From Chromobacterium alkanivorans (GTDB taxonomy: Bacteria; Pseudomonadota; Gammaproteobacteria; Burkholderiales; Chromobacteriaceae): DNA of 64,000 bases. Positions within the stretch are counted from its first letter, which is position 1, and each line of letters starts with the position of its first letter. Shown piece after piece: positions 63,309 to 64,000 of this stretch. The stretch is from assembly GCF_016937655.1 (NCBI RefSeq), contig NZ_JAFHKL010000004.1, positions 1 to 64,000 of the forward strand, in the 5' to 3' direction. The position numbers and the translations under genes are program-made. Under the pieces are notes generated by a model. That model worked only from the letters and a program-made list of their open reading frames with translations. It searched no databases and had not been told where the DNA came from.

Positions 63309-63977
63309 CTACCGCTGGCTATAGCCAAATGCATGCAAGCCATTACCAAAGTATTTAGTTGCCACTTTGGTCAGATAGCTGGCTCTATAGAAGAAATCTC
63401 CCCAGGTGCAGGGATCATTCCGTAACAGGCAGTAGCTAGACTGACGAGGAATTTCAACCAGGCCAGCTACCTGCTCCACACTGACCCTCAACGCACTAGC
63501 CAATGCCCCTTCCAGTCTGTTGAAGATATTTTCCCTACCTTGCTCATACTTGCCTACGGTGCAGTAGGCATCGTTATTCAGCAGGAATACCAAGTGGTAA
63601 TGAGGCTTACCATCATGTCCTACTTCCCGTGCCCATGCATAACGCACGACACAGGGATGGCTTCTGCCATAGTTAGCAGCAGATACTTTACGTGCATGGT
63701 TGATCTTTGCAATGAATGAAGCAAGAAAGCGCTGAATGACTTCATTGCTATTATAGATTTCATAGCTCATCAAATCATCAGGAAATCTGATATCTACCCT
63801 GAATGCAAAGACCCTATTGTAATCAGCAAGTGCAGCATGCATCGCTTGCTGCAATCCAGCTAGGTATTCAGTGATGAGCGGCCCTTTGTCCGTCATGACA
63901 GGCAGATTGTTGAAGTGTGGTTGGTAAAATAGGGTCTGGTTGGTATTTGCAGCATTACGGATCATTTTAAGCTCCAA
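63309..63977 (-). CDS. Inovirus Gp2 / YagK-YfjJ domain protein
   Basis: 222 residues. AFRVDIRFPDD and the AWAREVGHDGKPHYHLVFLLNND block, with closely spaced His residues, match the YagK/YfjJ (inovirus-type Gp2) domain. This is related to replication proteins of filamentous phages and common on satellite islands. NRLEGALASAL and YCLLRNDPCTWGDFFYRASYLTKV follow. It lies 112 bp upstream of the H-NS gene. A role in replication or regulation of the integrated element is likely. Confidence 0.82.
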   Translation of the reverse strand: MELKMIRNAANTNQTLFYQPHFNNLPVMTDKGPLITEYLAGLQQAMHAALADYNRVFAFRVDIRFPDDLMSYEIYNSNEVIQRFLASFIAKINHARKVSAANYGRSHPCVVRYAWAREVGHDGKPHYHLVFLLNNDAYCTVGKYEQGRENIFNRLEGALASALRVSVEQVAGLVEIPRQSSYCLLRNDPCTWGDFFYRASYLTKVATKYFGNGLHAFGYSQR

Positions 63978-64000
63978 GAGGTAGGTTTCATAACCTGAAC

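Overview
The window reads as the chromosome of a GC-rich betaproteobacterium of the order Neisseriales, most likely a Chromobacterium relative. This rests on a Neisseria-type pgl sugar gene trio, Gram-negative housekeeping genes typical of betaproteobacteria (ubiD, ttcA, yggL, midA-like, potFGHI) and very strong G/C use at third codon positions up to about 36.3 kb. The assignment is by reading only; no database search was possible.

Region 1 (1-17.3 kb) is core genome. It holds a HAD nucleotidase, a leftward putrescine/spermidine ABC transporter operon (potG-potH-potI-potF), a cysteine desulfhydrase-like PLP enzyme, ompW, ubiD, a secreted HEYLH zinc-peptidase-like lipoprotein, yggL, an ElyC/SanA/YdcF-type protein, aspA with a HypT-like LysR regulator, a membrane GGDEF protein and a proline-rich TonB-like protein. 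Region 2 (17.3-31.6 kb) is one long leftward surface-polysaccharide cluster. wbpA-wbpB-wbpD-wbpE homologues would make UDP-2,3-diacetamido-glucuronate. They are followed by a Wzx-type flippase, an acyltransferase, three GT4-type glycosyltransferases, an aminotransferase, an initiating phosphoglycosyl transferase and a PglD/WbpM-type 4,6-dehydratase. No Wzy polymerase or WbpI epimerase is visible. Region 3 (31.8-36.3 kb) returns to housekeeping genes: a spermidine-synthase-like protein, ttcA, a pteridine-reductase-like SDR and a MidA-like methyltransferase.

At 36.4-36.6 kb two identical tRNA-Met(CAT) genes sit in tandem behind a near-consensus promoter. They mark the edge of a mosaic genomic island that runs to the end of the window. 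First comes a short non-coding stretch with paired GTGTAGGCA-type repeats. Next is a self-contained AAA ATPase plus subtilisin-like protease operon matching the IetAS anti-phage system. From 40.6 to 46.7 kb there is a plasmid/ICE/phage-like module: YfjP-like GTPase, XRE regulator, YqaJ exonuclease, DUF932 and several small exported proteins.

From 46.9 to 55.2 kb the DNA turns clearly AT-rich. It carries a broken dedA, a YncE-like beta-propeller, an HD-GYP protein, a MotA protein without MotB, a YHS protein, a P1B copper ATPase, an isoprenylcysteine methyltransferase-like protein and a DUF2933 protein. From 55.2 to 60.9 kb lies a copper-handling cluster: multicopper oxidase, Met-rich protein, cupredoxin, DUF411 protein, several small Cys/His-rich exported proteins and an NlpC/P60 hydrolase. 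It ends in a scar made of a histidine-kinase fragment, an MFS fragment, a decayed IS3-family element and the tail of an ACR3 arsenite pump. The last genes are an H-NS family protein and an inovirus Gp2/YfjJ-like protein, both typical of integrated elements. The most distinctive content is the IetAS operon at the tRNA edge, the HD-GYP/MotA pair inside a metal island, and the family of small exported Cys/His proteins sharing a proline-rich tail.
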